63,060 nucleotides of DNA from Cytophagia bacterium (GCA_004294005.1 RDZP01000003.1:1-63060); one strand, 5' to 3'; positions 26,411-36,124 are shown, numbered from the stretch's first letter. The notes: generated by a model from the sequence alone, not told the origin. A program made the numbers and translations.

Positions 26411-29400
26411 ATGAGAAGTAAAGAAAATGCTCAATTTTGGAAAGAATATGATAAAATGCCTATACTGCAACAGATTGTTTTGAAAATAATCACAATAGGT
26501 GGCGGAAGGTCAATAGACGATTATACAATTAGAGAAATATCAAAAAAAGTATTATCGAATGGATACAATAGCTCACAAGACAAATTTATCAAACTATTGT
26601 TAAAAGATGGTTACATCAAAAATGTGAGTGGCAACTGGACTCCGCTCTATGTAATGAATAGTGATAAAATATCAAATGAACTCTTTTTAGAGATAAAAGA
26701 TGAACCTATATTTTTAGAAGTTAATACTTTTTTAAAAAATAGTTTTAAATCTTATATGACTAAGGATTTTGATGATGATTTATTTAGAAAAATGAGAAAT
26801 GTGTTGTTTTTAAATAATAATGAAAATTCTGATCTTAATTTTGAAAATGCTTACGACATTCTTGGTTCAAGATTTATTAATTATATGACTGATAGTTTTG
26901 GAGAAGGTCTCGAAAATGAAATATTCAATGTTATTAATCCAGTTTTTCGACTTACAATAGAAAAAATTATTTTTAAATCTAACCTCATCAATTTAAAAGA
27001 TAATATAATATTAGCAACAAAAATAGAAAGTAATATTGAAAAATATAGTAAAGATAATGAAATGCTGATGTTATTGTGTTATTATTATTTGTTTGTAGGT
27101 AATAATAATAAAATTGAATTTTTTATCAATAAAATAAAAGAAGAACATCTAAAATATGAAATTTATGGCGTATTGTCTTTTTTAAAAGGCAATAACAAAG
27201 AGGCAATGTTACACTTTGAAAAATCATTATCATTATTATCGACTGCAAAGAAAAATTTGAAAAAACATTTATTCCCTTCTTGGGGAGGATTTTTTTATTT
27301 GCTTACTATTTTATCTTTTCGTGATATAAAAATGCACACTTCAATACGAGAACTTATCAAAAAAGAAAAGAAAAAATTTATTTTTCCTTCTTTACTGACA
27401 GGATTAGAAAGTTTGATGTTATTTTTAGAAAATGAGAAAGTAAGAGGACAAGGCTATATTATTGAACTTTTAAATTATTATCAATCTACTAAAGTTGTAT
27501 TCTTTTTTTATTTGATTGCTACTTGTGGTGATTATAAACTGAGTAATAAGCAATTAGATTATATCGAAAGAAATGGTTTACAAGCATATAGTGTAGGTTA
27601 TCAATGGATAGCATTGCAATATCTTTATATTCTTAAAGCACAAAACAAACCCAATAATTTGCTTGTCTCTAAAATTTCTGAAACCAATAATAATATCAGT
27701 CATTCTTATGATTTATTATCTTATTTTGAAAAAGAAGAAGAATGGTTACAGGCTTTAAAAATTTTAGAAGATATATCTAATCATAGCAACAAAAAAGAAC
27801 AATCAGAAGGACGAATTAGTTGGTTAGTTGATATGAAAAATAAAATTGTTACTCCAAAAGAACAAAAAATAAATAAAAATGGCACTTGGTCTGTTGGTAA
27901 AAATATTTCTATCAGGCGTTTTAAGGAGGAAAGTGTGCCTTATTCAACTTTACAAGATATAAAAATATTGAGTTGTTTTACACTTTCGTATGGTTATTAT
28001 AGTGGAAGCAATGCTTATTCAGTTGATTTTGATAGTGCTTGTTTGGCAATGATAGGACATCCTTATTTATTTTTTGATGATGGTACTAATTTTGAGATAA
28101 TAAAACGTGAACCAGAATTATTGATAGAACAACAAAAAAATAGCGATAATTTTTTAGTTTCTCTTTCTGTCAGTGCTGAAAAACCAGGTATTATTCTCGA
28201 AAAAGAAACCAATACAAGGTATAAATTATTTCAAATCACAGAATTACATACAAAAGTATTCAATAATTTAGGAAAGGGAAAATTATCTGTACCCCAAAAA
28301 GGACGAGATTTACTCTCGAAAGCATTAGGAAGCATCGTCAATATTGTCAATGTCAATTCTTCTATTGCTAATTTTGGCATAGATTTACCAAGAGTAGAAG
28401 CCAATAATCAAATTTTTGCATTATTATTACCCTTTGGAAATGGCGGTTTGAAACTTGAATTATTAGTAAAACCTTTCACAACAACAGCACCTTATCTAAA
28501 ACCGGGAAAAACTCCTGAAACGGTAATTGGAGAAATCAACAAACAAAAGGTACAAGCATTTAGAAATTTGAGTGTAGAAAAATCAAAAGCAAAAAAAGTT
28601 ATTCAAGCCTGTGAAATATTAAAAATCAATGATGATAATAGCTATGAATGGACTTTTGAAGAAACAGAAGATTGTTTGGAGGCTTTGTATCAATTAGAAG
28701 AAATAAAAGAAGATATTGTTTTGGAGTGGCCTGAAGGTCAAAAATTTAAAATCGCTTACAAAGCTTCTACTGCCAATGCTTCTTTGCATATTCGAAAACA
28801 AAATGATTGGTTTGATATTGACGCAGAAATAAGATTGAATGAAACCAATGTAATCCGAATGGCTGAGTTGTTAGAAATGTTGGATAATTCTAAAAATAGA
28901 TTTATTCAAATGAAAGATGGACAGTTTTTAGCACTCACCGAAACTTTCCGTAAACGCTTACAAGAAATAAAAGCATTTACCGAAAAAACAAAAGATGGAC
29001 TTCGATTTCATAATTTGGCGGCTTGGACAATGGACGATATTACCAAAGATTTTGAAAATATAAAAACTGATACAAGTTGGAAAAATCAGATTAAAAAAAT
29101 AAAAAATGCACAAACCATCAATCCAAAAATACCTTCTACACTCAAAACAGAATTGAGAAGTTATCAAGCAGATGGTTTTAAATGGTTGGCTCAATTAGCA
29201 GAATGGGGTGTTGGTGCTTGTTTGGCTGATGATATGGGGCTTGGAAAGACAATTCAAGGATTGGCTTTGATTTTACACAGAGCAAATCAAGGACCAACAT
29301 TGGTGGTTGCACCCGCTACCGTAGCACGAAATTGGGTGGCAGAAGCAGCCAAATTTGCACCTACTATGAATACTATTTTATTTGGTGGAAAAGAAAGAGA

Positions 29401-30535
29401 ACAACAAATGTCTGAACTTGCAGACTACGATTTGATGGTTTGTAGCTATGGCTTGCTGCAACAAGAAGCAGAAAAATTTGCCAAAGTAAAATGGACAACT
29501 ATTATTTTAGATGAAGCACAAAACATCAAAAATATGTCCACTAAAAGGTCAAAAGCAGCAATGGACTTACAATCAGACTTCAAAATGATTACCACAGGAA
29601 CGCCTGTCGAAAATCATTTAGGAGAATTATGGAATTTGTTTAGGTTTATCAATGCTGGACTTTTGGGTTCTTTGAATGATTTTAATGAAAGATATGCTAT
29701 TCAAATCGAGAGGAATCAAGATGTAGAAAGACAAAAACAACTTCAAAAATTACTCAAACCTTTTATTTTAAGAAGAAGAAAAAGTCAAGTATTAGAAGAA
29801 TTACCAAGTAAAACAGAAATTACGCTCAGCGTAGAAATGTCAAAAGATGAAAGTGCTTTTTATGAAGCATTAAGAATGAGAGCAGTCGAAAAATTACAAC
29901 AATCTTCACAAGCAGGCGGCGTACACGAAGGCGAAAGACGTTTGCAAATTTTGGCTGAAATTATGAAATTAAGACAAGCAAGTTGTAATACAAAATTGGT
30001 TTTAAAAGATTCAACGATTAACAGTTCAAAATTAGAACTATTATTAGAAACCACTGAGGAATTGAAAGAAAATGGACATAAAGCACTTATTTTTAGCCAA
30101 TTTGTAGGACATTTAACGCTTATCAAAGAGGCTTTTGAAGCAAGAGGTTATTCTTATAAATATCTTGATGGCTCTACACCAATGAAAAAAAGGGAAGAAG
30201 CTATCAAAGAATTTCAAAATGGAGAAGCAGATTTCTTTTTGATAAGCCTTAAAGCAGGCGGTGTTGGGCTTAATCTTACGGCGGCGGATTATGTAATTCA
30301 CATGGATCCTTGGTGGAATCCTGCGGTGGAAGACCAAGCCTCTGACAGAGCGCATCGAATCGGGCAACAAAGACCTGTTACTATTTATAGATTGGTAACG
30401 AAAGGAACAATCGAAGAGAAAATCGTAAGTTTACATCAAAACAAACGTGATTTAGCCGATAATTTATTAGAAGGAACAGAAATGAGTGGAAAAATCACTT
30501 CTGATGAATTATTAAATTTAATAAAACAAGGATAA
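26411..30535 (+). CDS. SNF2-family DEAD/DEAH helicase with large N-terminal extension
   Basis: 1374 residues. The ATPase core occupies about 905-1370: motif Q/I region with DDMGLGKTIQG (Lys946), Walker B DEAQ at 1034-1037, TGTPVENH, and C-terminal lobe motifs FSQFVGHL, LISLKAGGVGLNLTAAD, DPWWNP and RAHRIGQ with Arg1316. The set is complete, so it should be an active DNA translocase. The first 850 or so residues hold an N-terminal helical domain resembling a winged-helix start, a helical-repeat region (about 180-480) and a SNF2-associated region. Bacterial relatives remodel RNA polymerase or nucleoprotein complexes, and some belong to defence systems. No methylase or nuclease lies nearby, so a defence role is not supported. 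lysC follows after 14 bases. Confidence 0.93.
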   Translation: MRSKENAQFWKEYDKMPILQQIVLKIITIGGGRSIDDYTIREISKKVLSNGYNSSQDKFIKLLLKDGYIKNVSGNWTPLYVMNSDKISNELFLEIKDEPIFLEVNTFLKNSFKSYMTKDFDDDLFRKMRNVLFLNNNENSDLNFENAYDILGSRFINYMTDSFGEGLENEIFNVINPVFRLTIEKIIFKSNLINLKDNIILATKIESNIEKYSKDNEMLMLLCYYYLFVGNNNKIEFFINKIKEEHLKYEIYGVLSFLKGNNKEAMLHFEKSLSLLSTAKKNLKKHLFPSWGGFFYLLTILSFRDIKMHTSIRELIKKEKKKFIFPSLLTGLESLMLFLENEKVRGQGYIIELLNYYQSTKVVFFFYLIATCGDYKLSNKQLDYIERNGLQAYSVGYQWIALQYLYILKAQNKPNNLLVSKISETNNNISHSYDLLSYFEKEEEWLQALKILEDISNHSNKKEQSEGRISWLVDMKNKIVTPKEQKINKNGTWSVGKNISIRRFKEESVPYSTLQDIKILSCFTLSYGYYSGSNAYSVDFDSACLAMIGHPYLFFDDGTNFEIIKREPELLIEQQKNSDNFLVSLSVSAEKPGIILEKETNTRYKLFQITELHTKVFNNLGKGKLSVPQKGRDLLSKALGSIVNIVNVNSSIANFGIDLPRVEANNQIFALLLPFGNGGLKLELLVKPFTTTAPYLKPGKTPETVIGEINKQKVQAFRNLSVEKSKAKKVIQACEILKINDDNSYEWTFEETEDCLEALYQLEEIKEDIVLEWPEGQKFKIAYKASTANASLHIRKQNDWFDIDAEIRLNETNVIRMAELLEMLDNSKNRFIQMKDGQFLALTETFRKRLQEIKAFTEKTKDGLRFHNLAAWTMDDITKDFENIKTDTSWKNQIKKIKNAQTINPKIPSTLKTELRSYQADGFKWLAQLAEWGVGACLADDMGLGKTIQGLALILHRANQGPTLVVAPATVARNWVAEAAKFAPTMNTILFGGKEREQQMSELADYDLMVCSYGLLQQEAEKFAKVKWTTIILDEAQNIKNMSTKRSKAAMDLQSDFKMITTGTPVENHLGELWNLFRFINAGLLGSLNDFNERYAIQIERNQDVERQKQLQKLLKPFILRRRKSQVLEELPSKTEITLSVEMSKDESAFYEALRMRAVEKLQQSSQAGGVHEGERRLQILAEIMKLRQASCNTKLVLKDSTINSSKLELLLETTEELKENGHKALIFSQFVGHLTLIKEAFEARGYSYKYLDGSTPMKKREEAIKEFQNGEADFFLISLKAGGVGLNLTAADYVIHMDPWWNPAVEDQASDRAHRIGQQRPVTIYRLVTKGTIEEKIVSLHQNKRDLADNLLEGTEMSGKITSDELLNLIKQG

Positions 30536-30549
30536 CTATTGATAAAAAA

Positions 30550-31803
30550 ATGAAAATTTTTAAATTTGGAGGTGCATCACTCAAAGATGCTGACAATATT
30601 TTGAATGTAGTGAATATCATTCAAAATTATGCTAATACAAAAAAATTGTTAGTGGTCGTTTCGGCAATGGGAAAAACAACCAACGCCATCGAAGCAATTT
30701 TAAAAAACTATTGGGGAAATGAAAATTATGAGCAAAATATCGTTGCATTAGAAAAATATCACTTTGATGTTGCTCATCAATTACAACAAAAAAATGCTTT
30801 CAAAGAAGAGGATTTTGAAGATTTGAAACGTGTTTTTTTAGAATTAAGATTAGATTTGCAACATTGGCAAAGGCACGCACACAAAGAAATGGTTTATGAC
30901 CAAATCGTATCTTATGGTGAAATTATTTCTTCAAGATTGGTTTTTGCAGTCTTGAAAAATAAAGAAGTAAGTATAGAATGGTTAGATGCACGAAAAGTAA
31001 TAAGGACAGACGCAACTTGGCGCGAAGGACGTGTAGATTGGGAACAAACTTCACGAAATATTCAATATCTAAGACCTATTTTACAAGAAAAAACAATCAT
31101 TACACAAGGTTTTATTGGGCGTACAGCAGAAGGACATACCACTACGCTGGGGCGTGAAGGCTCAGATTATACGGGTGCAATTTTTGCAGCAGCACTATCA
31201 GCAGAAAGCCAAACAATTTGGAAAGATGTGGCAGGCGTTTTGAATGCAGACCCAAAACAATTTGAATTTGCAACACTTTTTGATAAACTTTCTTATGAAG
31301 AATCAGCTTCTTTGACTTATTATGGTGCTTCTGTAATTCACCCAAAAACAATTGCACCTTTAAGACAAGCAGGCATTCCTTTGTTAGTAAAATCTTTTTT
31401 GCAACCTCAAGATGTAGGCACATATATTGGCGAAATTCCTAATCAAGAAGATTTAAGAGCCGTGATTGTAAAAGAAAAACAAGTTTGGTTGGCTTTCAGA
31501 CCGACTACTTGGCAATATTTGAGAGAAGAAGAAGTAGCAGAAATACTAACTACGTGTTCAGGCTTGGCTTTGAAAGTAAATTTGATATGCAAAGGTGCTT
31601 TTATTTTGAATATTTTGACAGAAGATAGACCAGAAAAATTGGCATTGTTGGCAAATCGTTTTTCTTTTCAACAAGATAAAAACTGTACTTTAGTTACAAA
31701 AATGGGTATGAAAGATTTTGGTAATTTGTGGGATAAATCAAAAGGAAAAGTTTTATTAGAACTAAAAGAACCTGATTTTCAACAATTTGTAGTGCAATTT
31801 TAG
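30550..31803 (+). CDS. lysC: Aspartate kinase (monofunctional)
   Basis: 417 residues. It phosphorylates aspartate at the entry to lysine, threonine, methionine and diaminopimelate synthesis. The N-terminal motif KFGGASLKDADNI matches K-F-G-G-x-S. Other conserved blocks are VVSAMGKTTNAIE, TQGFIGRTAEGHTTTLGREGSDY and VIHPKTIAPLRQAGIPL. The C-terminal 120 residues are a divergent ACT-like regulatory region. No homoserine dehydrogenase is fused. It is the last gene of the DUF1684-SNF2 transcript. A palindromic repeat follows the stop codon at once. Confidence 0.93.
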   Translation: MKIFKFGGASLKDADNILNVVNIIQNYANTKKLLVVVSAMGKTTNAIEAILKNYWGNENYEQNIVALEKYHFDVAHQLQQKNAFKEEDFEDLKRVFLELRLDLQHWQRHAHKEMVYDQIVSYGEIISSRLVFAVLKNKEVSIEWLDARKVIRTDATWREGRVDWEQTSRNIQYLRPILQEKTIITQGFIGRTAEGHTTTLGREGSDYTGAIFAAALSAESQTIWKDVAGVLNADPKQFEFATLFDKLSYEESASLTYYGASVIHPKTIAPLRQAGIPLLVKSFLQPQDVGTYIGEIPNQEDLRAVIVKEKQVWLAFRPTTWQYLREEEVAEILTTCSGLALKVNLICKGAFILNILTEDRPEKLALLANRFSFQQDKNCTLVTKMGMKDFGNLWDKSKGKVLLELKEPDFQQFVVQF

Positions 31804-31811
31804 ATAAAAAA

Positions 31812-31875
31812 TTGGTACAAGCGTGGACGCTTGCACCAAAATAACAACTTATGCAAGCGTCCACGCTTGCACCAA
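31812..31875. repeat. Paired palindromic (REP-like) element
   Basis: Two copies of a palindrome lie 14-15 bases apart. The first (31812-31839) is TTGGTACAAGCGT with its near-complement ACGCTTGCACCAA around GG. The second (31852-31875) is TGCAAGCGT and ACGCTTGCA around CC, followed by CCAA. The copies are inverted relative to each other at the centre (GG against CC). The GC-rich cores stand out from the AT-rich surroundings. This resembles REP/BIME elements mobilised by RAYT-type Y1 transposases. Confidence 0.7.
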
Positions 31876-31893
31876 AAACACGTAAATAGTTAC

Positions 31894-31935
31894 AAAAAAC
31901 TAACTTTTAAAAATACTTCAAAAGTTAGTTTTTTT
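31894..31935. terminator. Bidirectional terminator between lysC and the Smr gene
   Basis: AAAAAACTAACTTTT pairs with AAAAGTTAGTTTTTT around an 11-base loop. It follows the palindromic pair. Confidence 0.85.
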
Positions 31936-31948
31936 GTTCAAAAATAAT

Positions 31949-32947
31949 CTATTTCAAAGCCACTAAAGTTGCTCCATATCCAAATTTTTCTTTTTTGGCA
32001 TCTTGGAAAAATTTAATTTCTTTGTTTTGGCTCAATTTTCTATGAATTTCTTGTTTCAAAACGCCATTCCCTACTCCGTGAATAAAAATAATTTCGTCCA
32101 TTGCAGTTGCAATAGCATTTTCTAAGTTTTTATCAAATATTTCCAATTGTAACGCTAACATTTCTCCATTATTCATATTATTAAAATTAGAAGTTAATTT
32201 TTCGATATGCAAATCAATTTCTTTGGCAGGTCTTTTAATAATTTGAGACAAAGGCAAAACAGTGTTTACTTTTGGAGTGAGCATTTCCTCTCTTAATTTT
32301 TCAGGGTTAATTTCAATCATTTTTTCTGTCGTTTGTGTAGCATCTTCCGCTTCATCTTTATCCAACTGAAAAATATAACCTTCTTTCAATAAAATTGGTA
32401 CTTGTCCTTTTGCTTTAAAAAAACTACTACTTCTAAATCTTAATTTTTTGACAAAAGGCATCTTAAAATTAGTTCTGTTATAAGAAAAATACAAAAATTG
32501 AAAAACAAAAACGCCCCATTTTTCAAAATCAGATAAATTAACCTCCTTAAATTTTAGACTTTGACGGCTTTTGAGTACATTAGTAGCCAATCCTTGTAAA
32601 AAATTATCTGACTCTTCACCAATGACAAAAGGCAAATCTAAATCAGTATTATTGATAAGATGTATAGCATATTTATCTTGATTCAAAGCAACAAAAGCAA
32701 CATAAATTCCTTTTTGTGAAACGGTTGCATTGGTTTTTGTTGTATTATTTTTGCTATCATTTTGAGGTACTTCGTTTTTACCAAATCTATTATTTTCCTC
32801 CACAGATACGACTGCAATTTCATTTCTGCGTACAGGAATTTGAAATCCGTCTTCAATCTCTACTTCAATTCTATCACCTGACAAAAATTTTGTAATAATT
32901 CCCTCTTCTACTGAGTGCAACATACGCACTCTATTACCTATATTCAT
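31949..32947 (-). CDS. DUF2027-Smr domain protein
   Basis: 332 residues. The N-terminal 65 residues (GNRVRMLHSVEEGIITKFLSG) resemble a small beta domain. A DUF2027-like middle domain of about 150 residues follows (FVALNQDKYAIHLINNTDLDLPFVIG), and a C-terminal Smr domain lies at about 245-332 with the motifs EIDLHIEKL and FIHGVGNGVLK. Smr domains of MutS2-type proteins act as nucleases or bind branched nucleic acid and ribosome collision products. Here the domain is not fused to MutS2, and the combination with DUF2027 is a known Bacteroidota architecture. The target is unknown. The gene is monocistronic. Confidence 0.88.
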   Translation of the reverse strand: MNIGNRVRMLHSVEEGIITKFLSGDRIEVEIEDGFQIPVRRNEIAVVSVEENNRFGKNEVPQNDSKNNTTKTNATVSQKGIYVAFVALNQDKYAIHLINNTDLDLPFVIGEESDNFLQGLATNVLKSRQSLKFKEVNLSDFEKWGVFVFQFLYFSYNRTNFKMPFVKKLRFRSSSFFKAKGQVPILLKEGYIFQLDKDEAEDATQTTEKMIEINPEKLREEMLTPKVNTVLPLSQIIKRPAKEIDLHIEKLTSNFNNMNNGEMLALQLEIFDKNLENAIATAMDEIIFIHGVGNGVLKQEIHRKLSQNKEIKFFQDAKKEKFGYGATLVALK

Positions 32948-33089
32948 AGTTGTAAATTGTATTTAAAAACACAAAGTTAGTGTTTTGTAATGAAAATAAA
33001 AGATTTTTAGTCTTTTTTATTGTATAGTTTTTTTTATGAGCGTTTTTTGATAATACAAAAAAATCAAAATTATAAGTAATTTTTGTTTT

Positions 33090-34940
33090 TTAGACAACTT
33101 TTACGCCAATCACTAACACATCATCTAATTGTTTCTGTTCACCTCTCCAATTAAGATGTGCTTCTAATATTTTTGCTTTTTGAGTTTCTAAATCTAATGT
33201 ACTAATCTCTTGTAACAACTCACGAAAACGTTTAGTTGTAAATTTAATATTTTCAGGCGTTCCAAATTGGTCAGGATAACCATCAGAGGTCATATACAAC
33301 ATATCATTTTGTTGTAATTCGATGGTATGTGTTTGATAAACTCGGTGTTCGTTATAATATTTCACACTACCACCAATTGGATATTTATTACCTTTAATGA
33401 CATAAATATCACCATTTCTTACCAAATAAAGATGACTTTGCGCTCCCGCAAAATATAATTTCTTATTATCAAAATCAAAACTACAAAGGGCAATGTCCAT
33501 TCCATCTTTAGCATTTGTACCCAATGCACGATAAACATCATCTTGCAAAGCACTCAAAATCTCACCTGGTTCATCTTTTTTCTTTTCGAACATAATATAA
33601 TCTAAGGCTGATTTTCCAAGCATACTCATAAAAGCACCCGGCACACCATGCCCCGTACAATCAGCAACAGAAATGAGGCTTTGATTATTTCGTTCATTGA
33701 AAGCAAACCAATGGAAATCACCTGAAACAATATCACGTGGGCGTGAGAGCATAAAATATTGTGGCAAATAGTTAGCGATTTTTCTTTCTTCGGGTAATAT
33801 TGCTTCTTGAATATTTCTTGCATATAAAATACTATCCTTCATGTGTTTATTCATTACCTCCAATTCTTTTTTTTGGTGTTCAAGAATAATACTTTTGCTT
33901 TCAATTTCTTCTTTTTGTTTGATAACTTCAAAAGTTCTGTCTCTTACTTTTTGTTCCAAACTTTCATTAAAAGCCAATATTTCAGCGTTTTTAATGACTA
34001 ATTCTTTTGTTCTTTTTTGTACTTGTTTTCTTAAAATGAAACTTAAAATCAAAAACAGAAAAGCAATTCCTCCGATAGTTGCCAATCCCCACAACAGATA
34101 TTTATAGGTAACTGTTCCTGCAGTTCGATTGAGCCATCTTGCTTGTGATTGATAATAAATAGAATTTTGGTCATTGATAAGTTTTTTCATTTCTTTATCA
34201 ATGATTTTGATAATATTTTCATTTTTCTTTTCACCTTTTTTCATCGCAAATCTCATTTCAATTGGATTAAAAACAATAGGTGTTCCCTTTACCTGATGTT
34301 CGTTTTTGTGCATATCTCCATAGAGAACACTCACTAGACCTGCATCAACTTTTTTTTGTTGCACAAGATTTAATACATCTTTAAAACTATTTGTTTCTAC
34401 GTATTTAATATTGATTTTGAATTGTTCTGCTGTATTTCTCAATCCGTGTGAACCATCATAATATACATTTCCTTTTACAACTGCTACTCTCATATTTTCC
34501 AAACTTAAAATAGAACGCAAATTTGTATCTTGATGAACAAATATTTCACCCCAATTTGTAAGTACAATTTCTTTTGTAAAATCAAAAAACTCCGCTCTTT
34601 CTTCTGAATAACCAACAGAAAGTAAAAGGTCTATTTTTCCACTTTTTAGGTTTTCCAAACTTTTTTCCATTGATGGTTCATAAGAAAATTTGAGATGCCA
34701 ATTATTCAAATTAGCAATATACTCTATCAAATCAACATAAATCCCTTTGAAACCATTATCTACATCTTTGAATGTTAATGGTTTACTTTCATACAAACCT
34801 ACTTTTATGATTTTTTTTCCATTTTCCTCATTGCCCACAACTTCTGATTCTTGTTGTGCTGATAAATGATAAGTAAATAAAAAAAACAAATAAAAGAAAT
34901 AATATTTTTGATGAGATAGTAAGTTAAAATTTTTTTTCAT
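33090..34940 (-). CDS. Sensor with periplasmic substrate-binding domain and SpoIIE phosphatase
   Basis: 616 residues. A signal peptide (about 12-28) precedes a type 3 solute-binding (PBPb-like) domain at about 44-270, with LTFKDVDNGFKGIYVDLIEY, LKSGKIDLLLSVGYSEERAEFFDFT and a VAVVKGNVYY second lobe. A membrane segment lies at 277-302 and a coiled-coil linker at about 310-385. A SpoIIE/PP2C domain follows from about 395, with ARNIQEAILPEE, SGDFHWFA, DCTGHGVPGAFMSM and TSDGYPDQFG. The likely role is to sense a small periplasmic ligand and set the activity of a cytoplasmic phosphatase acting on a phosphorylated STAS-like partner. The partner is not next door; the STAS-like protein at 49.5 kb is only a speculation. 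Confidence 0.88.
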   Translation of the reverse strand: MKKNFNLLSHQKYYFFYLFFLFTYHLSAQQESEVVGNEENGKKIIKVGLYESKPLTFKDVDNGFKGIYVDLIEYIANLNNWHLKFSYEPSMEKSLENLKSGKIDLLLSVGYSEERAEFFDFTKEIVLTNWGEIFVHQDTNLRSILSLENMRVAVVKGNVYYDGSHGLRNTAEQFKINIKYVETNSFKDVLNLVQQKKVDAGLVSVLYGDMHKNEHQVKGTPIVFNPIEMRFAMKKGEKKNENIIKIIDKEMKKLINDQNSIYYQSQARWLNRTAGTVTYKYLLWGLATIGGIAFLFLILSFILRKQVQKRTKELVIKNAEILAFNESLEQKVRDRTFEVIKQKEEIESKSIILEHQKKELEVMNKHMKDSILYARNIQEAILPEERKIANYLPQYFMLSRPRDIVSGDFHWFAFNERNNQSLISVADCTGHGVPGAFMSMLGKSALDYIMFEKKKDEPGEILSALQDDVYRALGTNAKDGMDIALCSFDFDNKKLYFAGAQSHLYLVRNGDIYVIKGNKYPIGGSVKYYNEHRVYQTHTIELQQNDMLYMTSDGYPDQFGTPENIKFTTKRFRELLQEISTLDLETQKAKILEAHLNWRGEQKQLDDVLVIGVKVV

Positions 34941-35050
34941 TTTTAATCGATAGTTTTAGTATTTTTAGACTGATTTTTATTTTTTATATTTATGTATTAT
35001 ACCTATTGTCAATATTTTTGTTTGATAATTTAAAAATAAAAAAATGTTCG

Positions 35051-35058
35051 CAAATATA
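35051..35058 (-). promoter_or_regulatory. -7-like box upstream of the SBP-SpoIIE sensor gene
   Basis: The minus strand reads TATATTTG about 110 bases before the start. The -33 box is missing, so this is tentative. Confidence 0.3.
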
Positions 35059-35280
35059 AACAAAAAACTTTTTAATTTATAAAAGAATACAAAAAATATT
35101 AAAACATAAAAACCTCTTACTTAACAAATATCATACAAAAAAAATAAAATATATAAAAATTTTATCATTTTATTGATGTTCAGGATGAGTTACCTTGATT
35201 TTAAATTATTGATGGGGTTACTAAAAAAAAAGCATATAAAAGCTAAAAAAGAGAATAAAAGAAACTAAATCGTTTATTTT

Positions 35281-35312
35281 TTTGTATTTTCAAAAAAAAA
35301 TTATTATTTTTG
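35281..35312 (+). promoter_or_regulatory. Full Bacteroidota promoter
   Basis: TTTG at 35281-35284 is followed after exactly 20 bases by TATTTTTG at 35305-35312. The gene starts 39 bases later. Confidence 0.7.
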
Positions 35313-35351
35313 TCCTTTCTTTATTCAATAATATAAAAAAATAAAAACATT

Positions 35352-36083
35352 ATGAAAAAAATATTGGTGAGCATCGCATTTTTAATAGGAATTTTATCAA
35401 TAAGCAAAGCACAAAATACACTCGTGCAAGAATCAACTTTCCAATTCGGAAAAGAAAACTATCCTGCTTGGGTAGGAAGTGTAGAAAACGGCGAATTAGC
35501 AAAAGATGCTTATGAAAAATATGTAGAAAAAAAATTAAGTTTAAATGCAAAAAAAGGAGATGATAAACATATTTTAATCTCTCGTAAAGTTTCTTTTGCA
35601 CAAGTTAGTGCCAACAAAAGAGGTGATTTATTATTCTTTATCGAAGAAAAAGATGACAACAAAAATGGCAAACTTGATATTGCAATGGCGTATGCTTTTG
35701 GCTATGATATTGTAGTTAATAGCAGAGAATATCCCGAAGAAATGAAAAAGTTAGAAACAGTAATGAAAAATTTTTTACTTTTTTATTATGAAGAAGCTTA
35801 TAACAAAGAAATAAAAGTAATAGAAGAAAAAATCAAAGATTTAAAAAGAGATGTTGATAAAAATAAAAGCAAAGCAAAAAGCTTGGAAAAAGACAACGAG
35901 AGAATCAGTAAAAAAGTTGGAAAAGCAAAACCTGAAGACAAAATTAAATTAGAACAAGAAAAAGTAAATAATCAGGCTGAAGTACAACGATTGAATGACT
36001 CAAATGGATTGATTGAAAAACAAATCACTGAAGCACAAAGTCAAATTGCCGCTATCAGAACTAAAATTTCTGCCTTAAAATAA
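35352..36083 (+). CDS. Exported protein with C-terminal coiled coil
   Basis: 243 residues. A signal peptide (1-20, ending SISKAQ) leads into a globular domain of about 120 residues (LVQESTFQFGKENYPAWVG, then HILISRKVSFAQVSANKRGD and GKLDIAMAYAFGYDI). From about 155 to the end there is one long coiled coil (EEKIKDLKRDVDKNKSK and later heptads). It is probably periplasmic, possibly oligomeric. No family is recognised. It has a strong promoter and lies 41 bases before the DAHP synthase gene, with a weak hairpin (36092-36113) between, so read-through into that gene is likely. Confidence 0.6.
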   Translation: MKKILVSIAFLIGILSISKAQNTLVQESTFQFGKENYPAWVGSVENGELAKDAYEKYVEKKLSLNAKKGDDKHILISRKVSFAQVSANKRGDLLFFIEEKDDNKNGKLDIAMAYAFGYDIVVNSREYPEEMKKLETVMKNFLLFYYEEAYNKEIKVIEEKIKDLKRDVDKNKSKAKSLEKDNERISKKVGKAKPEDKIKLEQEKVNNQAEVQRLNDSNGLIEKQITEAQSQIAAIRTKISALK

Positions 36084-36124
36084 AAAATAAACTGATTTTT
36101 TATCAAAAAAATCATAACAAAAGT

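Larger units (their letters stand above)
34941..35351. other. Intergenic region between divergent genes
   Basis: It holds promoter elements for both neighbours. No gene, repeat or hairpin stands out. Confidence 0.55.

Noticed and set aside
26411-30535. SNF2 helicase as part of a phage-defence island
   Set aside because: No methyltransferase, nuclease, phospholipase D-like or BREX/DISARM-type gene lies nearby. The neighbours are biosynthetic and ordinary.
36092-36113. Terminator after the coiled-coil exported protein gene
   Set aside because: The stem is TGATTTTTT against AAAAAAATCA, almost all A-T, with no T run after it. It is weak at best, so read-through is expected.
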